DNA of 64,000 bases from DASQEH01 sp038237745 (GCA_038237745.1 JBBRYJ010000011.1:17929-81928), one strand, 5' to 3'; shown: positions 9,767-19,020, counted from the stretch's first letter. Notes: generated by a model from the sequence alone, not told the origin. A program made the numbers and translations.

Positions 9767-9790
9767 GGAGGTCCAGCCGTCACCCCCTTG

Positions 9791-9835
9791 CCGTCGAAAG
9801 GGCGCAAACGCCCCGTCGAAAGGTCATTGAATGCG
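9791..9835 (+). repeat. 22-bp-period intergenic repeat, site A (two units)
   Basis: CGTCGAAAGGGCGCAAACG is followed 22 bp later by CGTCGAAAGGTCATTGAATG, in the space between the convergent MFS and TIGR03960 genes. The units belong to the same family as the repeats at 17979 and 18579. Confidence 0.75.
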
Positions 9836-9966
9836 CGCCTGGTGGCGACTCGGCCATCCGGACACGTGTAAGCCCGCGAAGGGCCGCTCTGTGCGGAGCA
9901 TTCGCGGCCTCACACGGGTGTTCGATGGGTAAGAGGCGCCTACGCGTGTCCGGAAGGAGAGGTGGG

Positions 9967-11898
9967 TCAGGTGGGCAGGATGGGGAGCAACGACCGCCCG
10001 GTGGGACCGACCTGGATCTCCGTGCTCATCTCTGGGCATACACCGCAGTCGAAGCACGGTGTCCAGCGACAGTCGTCGACCTCGACCTCGTTGACGGCGT
10101 CCTGCCAGTCCTCCCACAGCCAGTCGCGGTCGAGCCCCGAGTCGAGGTGGTCCCACGGCAGCACCTCGGAGTACTCGCGCTCGCGCACCGTGTACCAGTC
10201 GAGATTGACGGGCGTGCCGCTGAGCGCTGCCTCACTCGCCGCCAGCCATCGGTCGTACGAGAAGTGCTCGCTCCAGCCGTCGAAGCGGCCCCCCTGACGC
10301 CATACCTCCTCGATGACCGCGCCCACTCGCCGGTCGCCACGAGACAACAGCCCCTCGATGACCCCGGGCTTGCCGTCGTGATAACGGAACCCGATCGCGC
10401 GCCCGTACTGCTTGTCCTTGCGCACCTCGTCGCGCAGTAGCTGGAGCCGGTGGTCGGTCGTCTCGTGGTCGAGCTGAGCCGCCCACTGGAACGGCGTGTG
10501 CGGTTTGGGTACGAAGCCGCCGATCGACACCGTGCAGCGGATGTCGCGCCGACCCGACACCTCCCGGCCGGTGGCGATCACCTTCTTCGCGAGGTCGGCG
10601 ATCGCGAGGACGTCCTCGTCGGTCTCGGTCGGCAGACCGCACATGAAGTACAGCTTCACCTGCCGCCAGCCGTGGGAGTACGCCGCTGCCACCGTGCGGA
10701 TCAGGTCCTCTTCCGACACCATCTTGTTGATCACCCTGCGGAGACGTTCCGAGCCGCCCTCGGGTGCGAAGGTCAGGCCCGACCGCCGGCCGTTGCGCGA
10801 GAACTCGTTGGCAAGGGTGATGTTGAACGCATCGACGCGCGTCGAGGGCAGCGACAACGACACGTTCGTACCCTCGTATCGGTCAGCCAGGCCCTTGGCC
10901 ACCTCGGCGATCTCGCTGTGGTCGGCGGAGGACAGGGACAGCAGGCCGACCTCCTCGAAGCCGGACTTCTTGATGCCGTTGTCGACCATCTCGCCGATCG
11001 TCGTGATCGAACGCTCTCGTACGGGCCGGGTGATCATGCCTGCCTGGCAGAAGCGGCATCCCCTCGTGCAACCGCGGAAGATCTCCACCGAGTAGCGCTC
11101 GTGGACGGTCTCGGCCAGCGGCACGAGAGGTTTGCTGGGGTAGGGCCACTGGTCGAGGTCCATCAGTGTGTGCTTGTGGACGCGCCACGGCACCCCCGAC
11201 CGGTTGGGGACGACTCGCCTGATTCGGCCGTCAGCGAGGTAGTCGACGTCGTAGAACTTAGGGACGTACACCCCTCCCGAGGCCGCCAGCCGCATCAGGA
11301 GCCCGTCGCGTCCGCCGGGGCGGCCCTGGTCCTTCCACTCGCGGACCACCTCGCTGATCGCGAGCACGACCTCCTCGCCATCGCCGAGGACGGCCGCGTC
11401 GATGAAGGCTGCGATCGGCTCAGGGTTGAAGGCGGAGTGACCGCCCGCCAAGACGATCGGGTCGCTCTCGTCCCGGTCGACGGCATGCAGGGCGATCCCC
11501 GCAAGGTCGAGTGCGGTCAGCATGTTGGTGTAGCCGAGCTCCGTCGCGAAGGACACGCCCAGTACGTCGAACGCGCGCACGGGGCGATGCGCGTCGACCG
11601 TGAACTGAGGAATGTCGTGAGACCGCATCACCTCCTCCATGTCTGCGAAGACGGCGTAGGTGCGTTCGGCGAGGATCCAGTCCCGCTCGTTGAGGATCTC
11701 GTAGAGGATCTGCACGCCTTGGTTGGGCAGCCCGACCTCGTACGCGTCGGGGTACATCAGGGCCCAGCGGACGCGCGCCGAGTCCCAGTCCTTCACGGTC
11801 GAGTTGAGCTCGCCGCCGATGTACTGGATCGGCTTCTGCACGGTCGGGAGCAGCGGTTCGAGCTTGCCGAACAGAGACTCGACGGACATAGCCGGCAT
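9967..11898 (-). CDS. TIGR03960 family B12-binding radical SAM protein
   Basis: A protein of about 643 residues. The N-terminal region has a B12-binding-like fold (PNQGVQILYEILNERD, then LAGGHSAFNPEPIA and the family block DAAVLGDGEE). The radical SAM core carries CTRGCRFCQAG, which supplies the CxxxCxxC cluster ligands. The C-terminal part is typical of TIGR03960. The family is conserved in actinobacteria and other phyla and is linked to an unresolved RNA-modification role. The ATG at 11898 is preceded by GGAAGTG; an in-frame GTG one codon earlier or ATG four codons later are alternatives. It is downstream of rodA on the same strand. Confidence 0.92.
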   Translation of the reverse strand: MPAMSVESLFGKLEPLLPTVQKPIQYIGGELNSTVKDWDSARVRWALMYPDAYEVGLPNQGVQILYEILNERDWILAERTYAVFADMEEVMRSHDIPQFTVDAHRPVRAFDVLGVSFATELGYTNMLTALDLAGIALHAVDRDESDPIVLAGGHSAFNPEPIAAFIDAAVLGDGEEVVLAISEVVREWKDQGRPGGRDGLLMRLAASGGVYVPKFYDVDYLADGRIRRVVPNRSGVPWRVHKHTLMDLDQWPYPSKPLVPLAETVHERYSVEIFRGCTRGCRFCQAGMITRPVRERSITTIGEMVDNGIKKSGFEEVGLLSLSSADHSEIAEVAKGLADRYEGTNVSLSLPSTRVDAFNITLANEFSRNGRRSGLTFAPEGGSERLRRVINKMVSEEDLIRTVAAAYSHGWRQVKLYFMCGLPTETDEDVLAIADLAKKVIATGREVSGRRDIRCTVSIGGFVPKPHTPFQWAAQLDHETTDHRLQLLRDEVRKDKQYGRAIGFRYHDGKPGVIEGLLSRGDRRVGAVIEEVWRQGGRFDGWSEHFSYDRWLAASEAALSGTPVNLDWYTVREREYSEVLPWDHLDSGLDRDWLWEDWQDAVNEVEVDDCRWTPCFDCGVCPEMSTEIQVGPTGRSLLPILPT

Positions 11899-11905
11899 CA
11901 CTTCC

Positions 11906-11945
11906 GTGCTGGTGGTCGGACGTTTGTGCTGGTGGTCGGACGTCG
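11906..11945 (-). repeat. 20-bp tandem duplication in the TIGR03960 leader
   Basis: Two direct copies, 11906-11925 and 11926-11945 (plus strand GTGCTGGTGGTCGGACGT in both), lie a few bases upstream of the radical SAM start. It could be a recent duplication or a paired operator; nothing in the sequence distinguishes these. Confidence 0.8.
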
Positions 11946-12057
11946 CTCAGACTACGCGCCGCCTCCAGTGGGCCGAAAATACTCGCGCCACGACGGGATC
12001 GCGCGCTCCCGCCCGGAGCAGCTGGCAGTCGGGGTACGTCGCGCGCACCAGACGGCC

Positions 12058-13296
12058 TCAGAACCGGCGGGACCTGGCCATCCGGTCGCGCAGGATGATC
12101 CCGAGCCCGAGAGACCGCTCGGTCCGGAGGTGGATGTTCAGCAGCAGCCCCACCGCCATGAGCGACGCGAACATCGACGTACCCCCGTACGACACCAATG
12201 GCAGCGGCACGCCGGTGACAGGCATGATGCCCAGGCACATCCCGATGTTCTGAAACGTCTGGAAGCCGAACCAGCACACGACTCCGGCCCCTGCCAGCCG
12301 CCCGAACACGTCATCCGCGTGCAACGAGATCCGGACGGCACGCCACAGCAGGGCGACGAACAGCACGATGATCGTGGCGGCACCGACAAGCCCCAGCTCC
12401 TCCCCTGCAACCGTGAACACGAAGTCGGTGTGCTGTTCAGGGACGAATCCCGACTGGGTCTGCGATCCGTGGAACAGGCCTTGCCCGAACAACCCGCCGT
12501 TACCGATCGCGATGCGCGCCTGCGTGGTGTTGTAACCGGCGCCACGGGGGTCGAGCGTGGGATCCATGAAGGCCTGGAAACGCAGCAGCTGATACCCCTT
12601 GAGAAGCCCGAGCTGAACGGCTCCCACACCGCCGACGACCGCAAGGCCGACCATCCCGAAGAGCCACCGTTTGGCGGCGCCTGCCACGGCTACCAGCCCG
12701 AAGACCGTGGCGGCAAGGACCAGCATGGTGCCGAGGTCGGGTTGCGCGAGGATGAGCATCGCCGGGACGGCAGCGATCGCGAGGGCTGACACGACGTCCC
12801 AGTGCCGCAGCCGAGTCCCGCCCCTCCGCGTCTCGGTCTTCTCCGCGAGCAGCAATGCCATGCCGGCAACGACTCCCAGCTTGGAGAACTCCGCCGGCTG
12901 CAACGACATCCCGCCCACCAGGATCCAGGATCGTGACCCGTTGACGACCGCGCCGAACGGCGACAAGACCAGGACGAGACCGACCACCGCGCCGAGATAC
13001 ACCAAGGGGGCCCAGATCCGGACCCAGCGGTGGTCGGTCGCTGCGACCACCGCAGCGAGCGCGACTCCGATGACGATGTTCGTCAGGTGTCTCACGACGT
13101 ACCCGGTGGGGTTGCCCTGGGATACGGCGTGCTCGCTCGACGTCGCCGACCACACAAGCAACGTCCCGATCCCCAGCAAGCCGGCGACTGCTCCCATCAC
13201 CATCCAGTCGAGGCGGCGCCACAGGGCGCGGGTGTCCGTGACGTTGACCCGCCGGCTGGTACGGCTCGTGACGACTGTCGACGTGGCCACGCTCAC
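12058..13296 (-). CDS. rodA: Peptidoglycan polymerase RodA (SEDS family)
   Basis: A 412-residue multi-spanning membrane glycosyltransferase that polymerises lipid II during side-wall growth and works with the class B PBP encoded just upstream. About ten hydrophobic helices are visible, starting at LDWMVMGAVAGLLGIGTLL. Signatures include QPDLGTMLV, ARIAIGNGGLFGQGLF and the C-terminal MPVTGVPLPLVSYGG. The start overlaps the mrdA stop (ATGA), so the pair is translationally coupled. Confidence 0.95.
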   Translation of the reverse strand: MSVATSTVVTSRTSRRVNVTDTRALWRRLDWMVMGAVAGLLGIGTLLVWSATSSEHAVSQGNPTGYVVRHLTNIVIGVALAAVVAATDHRWVRIWAPLVYLGAVVGLVLVLSPFGAVVNGSRSWILVGGMSLQPAEFSKLGVVAGMALLLAEKTETRRGGTRLRHWDVVSALAIAAVPAMLILAQPDLGTMLVLAATVFGLVAVAGAAKRWLFGMVGLAVVGGVGAVQLGLLKGYQLLRFQAFMDPTLDPRGAGYNTTQARIAIGNGGLFGQGLFHGSQTQSGFVPEQHTDFVFTVAGEELGLVGAATIIVLFVALLWRAVRISLHADDVFGRLAGAGVVCWFGFQTFQNIGMCLGIMPVTGVPLPLVSYGGTSMFASLMAVGLLLNIHLRTERSLGLGIILRDRMARSRRF

Positions 13297-15395
13297 GGGG
13301 ACTTTCGCACGGGTGGGACGATCTGCCCGTCACGCTGGAACACCGGCAGCCCGGCCGGCGGACGGGCGCCTGGCTCTGCGGCCTTGGCAAGATCGACCTT
13401 CTCGCCGTGGATGCCGTACAACGACTCCCAGATTCTGCGAACCGACTCCCCAGAGGTCCCCGACCCCGTGCCCCCCTGCGAGATCTGCATGACCACGACG
13501 TACTGCTTGTCGAAGCTGGCGACCCACGACGTTGTCTGCTTGCCGTAGACCTCCGCCGTGCCGGTCTTGAAACGGACCTTCACCTTGTCGAGCGGGAAGC
13601 CGCCCATCTTCCACGCCATCGTGCCCACCTTGCCGGTCCCGAGCAGTGCGTGGTCGATGTAGTGAAGTACCCGGGACGGTACCGATACGTCGCTGGCCGC
13701 CTGCGGCTTGATCCGGCGGACGAGGTGGCCGCTGGGGTCGATGATGGCCTTGCCGACTCGCGGTCGCCACAAAGTCCCGCCGTTGCTGATCGCCCCGTAG
13801 GCAACGGCGAGCTGCAGCGGAGTGAGGACTGTGTCGCCTTGTCCGATGGCGAAGTTGACGGCATCTCCGGCGCGGTAGCGCCAGCCGTCGACGCAGAACT
13901 CGCGAGCGAAAACGTGCGTGTAGTCGGTCCCCGCCTGCTTGCCGATCTTGCAGTAGTAGTCCTTGTTGGCCTTCCAGTACGAGAGCTTCCACGTGCGGTC
14001 CGCAATCCGGCCAGGCACCTCCCCGGGCAGGTCGATGCCGGTCTTGCGCCCGAACCCGAAGTCTTGCGCGTTCTCGACGATCGGGTCCTTGGTCTTGGTG
14101 TCTCCGGAGTCGCCGCCCTCCTTGAGCCATGTGGCATAGGCGACCCGGTAGAAGAAGGTGTCGCACGAGAGCTGCAGCGCCTGTGCGAATGTGAGCGGGC
14201 CATAGGCGGCCGACTCGTAGTTCTTGAAGACGCGGTTGCCCACCGTGTAGGACGAGGAGCAGTCGAGGTGGTCGCTGGTCGAGTAGCCGGAGGTGAGGGC
14301 GGCAGCCGTCGTGAACGGCTTGAAGGTCGAGCCCGGCGCGAACAACCCCTGGGTTGCACGGCTGAGCAAGGGCGTGTCAGCCTTCTTGCTGTACAGCCGA
14401 TCGAGGTCGCGCTGGGTGATCCCCCCCTCCCACACGTTCGGGTTGTACGTCGGGTAGCTGGCCATGGCGACGAGCCGGCCGTTCTTGGCATTCAGTACGA
14501 CAACGGAGCCCGAGTCGGCGGCGTAGTTCCGGTGCGTGACGGGGTCGTACGTCTGGCGCGCCAGGAGAATCGACCGTTTGAGCTCGCCCTCGACGACAGC
14601 CTGGACCTTGGCGTCGAGACTGGTGACCAGCGTGTCTCCGGCCGACGGTGCGATCTCCGGCCCTCGCGAGATGACTCTCCCCATCGAGTCGACCGACACC
14701 TCCCGGTGCCCCGATGTGCCGCTCAGGTATCGGTTGTACGTGGACTCCAGACCGGCGCGGCCAACGACGGAGAGCGGGCTGACCGCGGTGTCACCTCGAT
14801 GGGCTGCCGCCTTGAGCTCGTTGGCCGTGATCGGCGAGTTGTACCCGATGATGTGGGCGGCGTTGATCCCGAACGGTGCTGGGTAGGCACGCACCTTGCG
14901 TGACTCGGCAGCAACACCGGGGAAGTCCTCGGACCGCTCGAGGATCGATGCCGCGACCGCCTGCGGCACCCCCTCGGCGACGGGCACGGGCTCGTACGGC
15001 GAACCGTTCCAGCACACAGGCGGCTTGGCTGCTCCCGCCTCACCGCAGGTGCGCGTGCGTCGTACCAGCTCGTGCTTTGACAGCCCCAACGTTCGCGCGA
15101 GTGACCGCACAACCGCACGACGTCGAGCGTCACGGAGGCCGTTGAGAACGTCGCGGTCGATGGTGACGACCCACGACGTCCGGTTTGCCACGATCGGGCG
15201 CCCTTCGGCATCCACGATGAGCCCACGCGGCGCCGGGATCTCGACTTCACGGACGGTGTTCTGCTGGGCCGCTGCCTGGTAGGCATCGGCACCGACGACC
15301 TGGATGTACCACAGCCGTGCAAGCAGCGTCACGAAGAGCGACACGACGAGGACCTGCACGACGACCAGCCGCAGCCGCGAACGCGACGTCAGCAT
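13293..15395 (-). CDS. mrdA: Penicillin-binding protein 2 (class B transpeptidase)
   Basis: Cell-wall transpeptidase for elongation, partner of RodA. It has an N-terminal anchor helix (VVVQVLVVSLFVTLLARLWY), a dimerisation domain, and a transpeptidase domain with the active-site serine in GSTFKPF, the SCD motif in LQLSCDTFF and the KTG motif in FKTGTAEVYG. I start it at ATG 15395 (MLTSRSRLRL), preceded by GGTGAGGG and 7 bp after the mreD stop; the frame is open to 15449 but that would overlap mreD. About 700 residues, normal for actinobacteria. Confidence 0.95.
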   Translation of the reverse strand: MLTSRSRLRLVVVQVLVVSLFVTLLARLWYIQVVGADAYQAAAQQNTVREVEIPAPRGLIVDAEGRPIVANRTSWVVTIDRDVLNGLRDARRRAVVRSLARTLGLSKHELVRRTRTCGEAGAAKPPVCWNGSPYEPVPVAEGVPQAVAASILERSEDFPGVAAESRKVRAYPAPFGINAAHIIGYNSPITANELKAAAHRGDTAVSPLSVVGRAGLESTYNRYLSGTSGHREVSVDSMGRVISRGPEIAPSAGDTLVTSLDAKVQAVVEGELKRSILLARQTYDPVTHRNYAADSGSVVVLNAKNGRLVAMASYPTYNPNVWEGGITQRDLDRLYSKKADTPLLSRATQGLFAPGSTFKPFTTAAALTSGYSTSDHLDCSSSYTVGNRVFKNYESAAYGPLTFAQALQLSCDTFFYRVAYATWLKEGGDSGDTKTKDPIVENAQDFGFGRKTGIDLPGEVPGRIADRTWKLSYWKANKDYYCKIGKQAGTDYTHVFAREFCVDGWRYRAGDAVNFAIGQGDTVLTPLQLAVAYGAISNGGTLWRPRVGKAIIDPSGHLVRRIKPQAASDVSVPSRVLHYIDHALLGTGKVGTMAWKMGGFPLDKVKVRFKTGTAEVYGKQTTSWVASFDKQYVVVMQISQGGTGSGTSGESVRRIWESLYGIHGEKVDLAKAAEPGARPPAGLPVFQRDGQIVPPVRKSP

Positions 15396-15402
15396 CTCGC
15401 CC

Positions 15403-15918
15403 TCACCAGCGCTGCGCTGGTTCGAGTCGCCGTAGGAGCAGCACGGCAAGTGGCAGCACTACGGGTGTGACGATCACGTCGTACAGGACGGCCCTGGGGA
15501 CGACGTCGAACGCGGAGGAGACCGTCACGCCCGGGTCGCCCAGCACCATACCGGTGAGGGCGAACACCGACGTGCCGATGAAGGCCCCGGCGGCGGCCAT
15601 GAACAGCGTGCCCAGCTTCGACACCTCACCCTCCGGCCGAGCCAACCCGGTCAGGTAGCCGACCAGTACGAGGGAGAGGGCCCATCGCCCGGCGGTGTGG
15701 TCTGCGGGCGGGGCCAGGTCGAGGACCAGGCCTGCTGCGAACCCGACACCGGCGGCGAAGTCGGGTCCCCGAACGAGCGCTGCGGCGAGCACGACGAGGA
15801 GTGCGAGGTCGGGCACCACTCCGTGGAAGGCGAAATGGCTGAAGACGCTTACCTGCAGGGCGACCGCCACGACGACGAGCACAGCGATCGAAAGCACCCT
15901 CAGCGCCCCCCTCGTCAT
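15403..15918 (-). CDS. mreD: Rod shape-determining protein MreD
   Basis: A 171-residue integral membrane protein with five to six helices. It begins MTRGALRVLSIAVLVVVAVA and contains the charged HFAFHGVVPDLALL segment typical of MreD. It bridges the MreB/MreC scaffold to the elongation synthases. The ATG at 15918 overlaps the mreC stop (ATGA). The open frame extends far upstream antisense-like through mreC, but only the part after 15918 has membrane-protein composition. Confidence 0.9.
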   Translation of the reverse strand: MTRGALRVLSIAVLVVVAVALQVSVFSHFAFHGVVPDLALLVVLAAALVRGPDFAAGVGFAAGLVLDLAPPADHTAGRWALSLVLVGYLTGLARPEGEVSKLGTLFMAAAGAFIGTSVFALTGMVLGDPGVTVSSAFDVVPRAVLYDVIVTPVVLPLAVLLLRRLEPAQRW

Positions 15919-16796
15919 CGCGTGCTCCCCCCGGCGAGGACCTTGCCTTGAGGACGTGCTGTGGTAACGACCGCAACGACGTCGAGGGACGAGAAGTCGG
16001 CGAAGGGCCGCACGATCGCGGTCTGGGTCAGCTCGGCGGGTGACGAGTGGACCGCTGCGACGGTACCGATCGGTACGCCTGCGACGTACGGGGTCCCGTC
16101 GGGCGAGCCCCAGCTCAGCACAGTGTCTCCCACGCGCGGGGTGACGAGGTGGTCGGCGAGGCTCAGCTCGAGTGTGCCGGCGGAGCTCACCGCACCGTCG
16201 CCGTCGAGGAAGCCGAGCTCCATCGAGTCCGAGAGCCGGCCGCCGACGGTCGACTCCGCGTCGATGACGAGCAGCACCGTGGCCGTGGTGGCGGTGGCCG
16301 ACAGCACCCTGCCCACGAGACCGTCGGCATTGATGACGGTGAGGTCTGGGACGACACCTTGGCTGGTGCCTGCGTCGATCGTCACGGTGCGGGAGAACGA
16401 CTGGGCGGGCCCCACGGCGACCACCTGCGCCGCGACGACGGTGAACCCGCTCGTGTCGGCGAGCTGTGAGATACCGCTGAGCTCGCTGTCTCGTGCCAGG
16501 TTCGCCGCGTTGAGACGGAGCTTCTCTCGGAGGGCGTCGTTCGCAGCTTGTAGCGAACCGTTGCGATTCCGGAGGTCGTCGAGGTTGCTGAGGTAGCCAG
16601 GAATGTCGGTGACCGGGCTCAGGGCCGCGGCGGCGGCATCTTCGACGGGACCGAGGATTGCGCCCGTAACCGTCCGTAGGGGGCCGACAGGAGAGGAGTC
16701 GGAGCCATTCCGCGCATCGAGGGTGAGGATCGAGAGCGACGCGAGCACAAGAAGCCCGACCACCGCCCTCGACCGACGAGGCTCGTCGTGCATCAT
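15915..16796 (-). CDS. mreC: Rod shape-determining protein MreC
   Basis: A 293-residue bitopic periplasmic scaffold of the elongasome. It starts MMHDEPRRSRAVVGLLVLAS with one membrane helix, then a coiled-coil (NLDDLRNRNGSLQAANDALR) and a beta-rich domain (about 110-285) ending near LGSPDGTPYVAG-like sequence. The ATG at 16796 overlaps the mreB stop. An upstream extension to 16850 would overlap mreB and is rejected. Confidence 0.93.
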   Translation of the reverse strand: MMHDEPRRSRAVVGLLVLASLSILTLDARNGSDSSPVGPLRTVTGAILGPVEDAAAAALSPVTDIPGYLSNLDDLRNRNGSLQAANDALREKLRLNAANLARDSELSGISQLADTSGFTVVAAQVVAVGPAQSFSRTVTIDAGTSQGVVPDLTVINADGLVGRVLSATATTATVLLVIDAESTVGGRLSDSMELGFLDGDGAVSSAGTLELSLADHLVTPRVGDTVLSWGSPDGTPYVAGVPIGTVAAVHSSPAELTQTAIVRPFADFSSLDVVAVVTTARPQGKVLAGGSTR

Positions 16797-17818
16797 CGTC
16801 TCGGCTCGGAGACGAGCACCTGTTGGAGCGCCTCGAACTCCTCGACGCACTTTCCGGCTCCCAGGGCAACGCTGTCGAGCGGGGTGTCAGCAACGTGGAC
16901 CGGCATGGCTGTCTCGTGACGCAGACGCTCGTCGAGTCCTCGCAGCAGGGCGCCTCCCCCCGTGAGGACGACGCCACGGTCCATGATGTCTCCGGCCAGC
17001 TCGGGCGGAGTCTTGTCGAGCGTCATCCGTACCGAGTCGATGATCGCGTGCAGCGGCTCCTCGATCGCCTGGCGGACCTCGGCCGATGAGACGACGACGT
17101 TGCGCGGCAGCCCACTGATCATGTCGCGGCCACGGATCTCCGCCTCGGGCTCGTCGGGAAGCGGGAAGGCCGAGCCGAGAACGAGCTTGATCTCCTCGGC
17201 GGTGCGCTCCCCCAGCATCAGGGAGTACTCCTTCTTCATCCAGGCGATGATGGCCGAGTCGAGGTCGTCGCCTGCCGTTCGGATCGACTGGCTCGTCACG
17301 ATTCCACCTAGGCTGATCACCGCGACCTCGGTCGTTCCGCCGCCGATGTCAACGACCATGTTTCCGGTGGCTTCGTGGACAGGAAGCCCGGCGCCGATCG
17401 CGGCGGCCATCGGCTCCTCGATGATGTAGACCCGGCGGGCTCCAGCCTGGTAGCCGGCCTCTTTGACGGCGCGCTGCTCCACGGCCGTGATGCCTGAGGG
17501 CACGCAGATGACGAGGCGGGGTTTGGCGAAGTACCGTCGCCGGTGCACCCGCTGAATGAAGAAGCGCAGCATCTGCTCAGTCGCCTCGAAGTCCGCGATG
17601 ACACCGTCTCGCAGAGGCCGGATGGCGCTGATGTGGTCGGGCGTGCGCCCGATCATGCGCTTCGCCTCCGCCCCGACGGCGAGGATCTCCCGTGTCTGGG
17701 CGTTCATCGCTACGACCGAAGGCTCGTTGAGCATGACTCCCCGGCCACGCACGTAAACCAACGTGTTGGCGGTTCCGAGATCCACCGCCATGTCGCGGCC
17801 GATGATGCTGTTGGCCAT
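16793..17818 (-). CDS. mreB: Actin-like rod shape protein MreB
   Basis: A 341-residue bacterial actin that organises lateral wall synthesis. It begins MANSIIGRDMAVDLGTANTL with the phosphate-1 loop DLGTANTLVYVRG. The phosphate-2 loop is MVVDIGGGTTEVAVISLGG and the adenosine motif is GVVLTGGGALLRGLD. I use the ATG at 17818, where family members start; the frame extends nine codons to a TTG. It is the first gene of the mreB-mreC-mreD-mrdA-rodA operon. The three-copy 22-bp-period repeat at 17979 lies upstream of it. Confidence 0.96.
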   Translation of the reverse strand: MANSIIGRDMAVDLGTANTLVYVRGRGVMLNEPSVVAMNAQTREILAVGAEAKRMIGRTPDHISAIRPLRDGVIADFEATEQMLRFFIQRVHRRRYFAKPRLVICVPSGITAVEQRAVKEAGYQAGARRVYIIEEPMAAAIGAGLPVHEATGNMVVDIGGGTTEVAVISLGGIVTSQSIRTAGDDLDSAIIAWMKKEYSLMLGERTAEEIKLVLGSAFPLPDEPEAEIRGRDMISGLPRNVVVSSAEVRQAIEEPLHAIIDSVRMTLDKTPPELAGDIMDRGVVLTGGGALLRGLDERLRHETAMPVHVADTPLDSVALGAGKCVEEFEALQQVLVSEPRR

Positions 17819-17978
17819 CTGCTCGACCCAGACCCTCTCGCGCAAGAGTGTGCGTGATGCCCTCGTGGCCGGAGAGCAGCGACCTATCCAGGCCGGGGGG
17901 CCCTCTCACGCCGCAGGCTCAGCGTATGACGGCCTCCGGCTCACACCTGGCCGACACTTCGGAGCCCGGCCCGACTTT

Positions 17979-18043
17979 CGTCGAGAGGGCGCATGTGTCC
18001 CGTCGAGAGGGCGCAGCTCCCCGTCGAGAGGGCGAACATGCTC
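17979..18043 (+). repeat. 22-bp-period intergenic repeat, site B (three units)
   Basis: CGTCGAGAGGGCG occurs at 17979, 18001 and 18022 with differing 8-9 bp spacers. It lies between mreB and ndk, so downstream of ndk and upstream of mreB. It is the same family as the repeats at 9791 and 18579, here in plus orientation. Confidence 0.85.
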
Positions 18044-18122
18044 CAGCCCGAACTGGGCGACGACGTACGCAGCCTGCAGTGGAAGGCCTCATGCCCCAAA
18101 CGGGACCATGCCCGCTCTCCCG

Positions 18123-18530
18123 TCAGAGGTCGGGGAACCAGATGGCGATCTCGCGCTCAGCCGACTCGGGCGAGTCGGACCCGTGGACGAGGTTTTCGCG
18201 GTTCGACAGGCTGAGGTCTCCTCGAATCGAGCCGGGCGCAGCCTTACGACCGTCAGTCGCACCGTTGATGCCGCGTACGACGTCGACCGCCTCGTCGCCC
18301 TCGAGCACGGCGGCGAGCAGTGGGCCGCTCGTGACAAAGTCGCGGAGGGGAGGATAGAAGTCTCGGTCGACGTGTTCGGCGTAATGACGATCAGCCTGCT
18401 CGGCGGTGATCGTCCGCTGCTCAAGGGCGAGGAACGTCAGGCCTTTGGACTCGAACCGGCTGAGAATCGTCCCGATGAGTCCTCGTCGTACGGCGTCGGG
18501 CTTGAGCAGGACGAGCGTGCGCTGAGTCAT
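18123..18530 (-). CDS. ndk: Nucleoside diphosphate kinase
   Basis: A 135-residue enzyme that transfers phosphate from NTPs to NDPs through a phosphohistidine. It begins MTQRTLVLLKPDAVRRGLIG. The catalytic histidine is in NLVHGSDSPESAEREI, and GDLSLSNRENLVHG is the usual active-site surround. The order folC-DUF4233-ndk-mreB is the standard actinobacterial one. Confidence 0.97.
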   Translation of the reverse strand: MTQRTLVLLKPDAVRRGLIGTILSRFESKGLTFLALEQRTITAEQADRHYAEHVDRDFYPPLRDFVTSGPLLAAVLEGDEAVDVVRGINGATDGRKAAPGSIRGDLSLSNRENLVHGSDSPESAEREIAIWFPDL

Positions 18531-18578
18531 CGCGGCAGCCTATCCAGTCAGGTGACGGCGATTGACGATGGTCGGCGC

Positions 18579-18645
18579 GGGGCATTTCCGCCCGCTCGAC
18601 GGAGGATCTTCGCCTTTTCGACGTGGCATTTCCGCCCTCTCGACG
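18579..18645 (-). repeat. 22-bp-period intergenic repeat, site C (three units)
   Basis: On the minus strand, CGTCGAGAGGGCG (18645-18633), CGTCGAAAAGGCG (18623-18611) and CGTCGAGCGGGCG (18601-18589) lie exactly 22 bp apart. The first and third are followed by GAAATGCC. The array sits between the DUF4233 stop and the ndk start. The unit consensus is CGTCGARAGGGCG plus a roughly 9-bp spacer containing AAATGCC. Confidence 0.88.
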
Positions 18646-18654
18646 AGGGTTTGC

Positions 18655-19020
18655 TCAGGCACTCGGCGGATCGGCCGGGGTCGCCGCCCACGCAGCTTGC
18701 TGGGCCTCGATTCGCCTGCCGAGCACGTAGGCAGTTATCCACAGTCCTCCGAACACAATTGCCAACACGATCATCGCCGGTAGGACGACGCCGACCGCCA
18801 AGGCTGCTGCTTGAAGCGCGAAGCCCGCGTAGTAGACCCACTGCCACCGAAGCGTCCCGGCGATGAGAAACGCCGACGCCGCCAAGCCGAGCCCGATCAC
18901 CAGCGCAGCCTGCGTAGACAGACCCGCCACCGTGACCAGTACGGGGGTCATCAGAGCCAGCACGATGCCCTCGAACGCGAGCACAGAGGCGCACATCAAT
19001 CGGCGAGGCGAGCGCATCAC
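18655..19020 (-). CDS. DUF4233 membrane protein
   Basis: A 121-residue protein with four hydrophobic helices (VLAFEGIVLALMTPVLVTVA, then three more). It is recognised as the DUF4233 family that sits between folC and ndk in actinobacteria. The role is unknown. The GTG at 19020 overlaps the folC stop; an ATG is the next codon. Confidence 0.88.
   Translation of the reverse strand: MMRSPRRLMCASVLAFEGIVLALMTPVLVTVAGLSTQAALVIGLGLAASAFLIAGTLRWQWVYYAGFALQAAALAVGVVLPAMIVLAIVFGGLWITAYVLGRRIEAQQAAWAATPADPPSA

Noticed and set aside
10450..12789. Plus-strand open frame of 779 codons
   Set aside because: It lies wholly antisense to the TIGR03960 and rodA genes, which have clear motifs; the composition (many His, Arg, Asp, Gln) is that of a GC-rich shadow frame.
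15919..16977. Upstream extension of the mreD frame
   Set aside because: Arg-rich shadow of mreC; the true mreD start overlaps the mreC stop at 15918.
17979..18645. 22-bp-period arrays as a CRISPR
   Set aside because: The non-repeated part is only 8-10 bp and there are no cas genes nearby.
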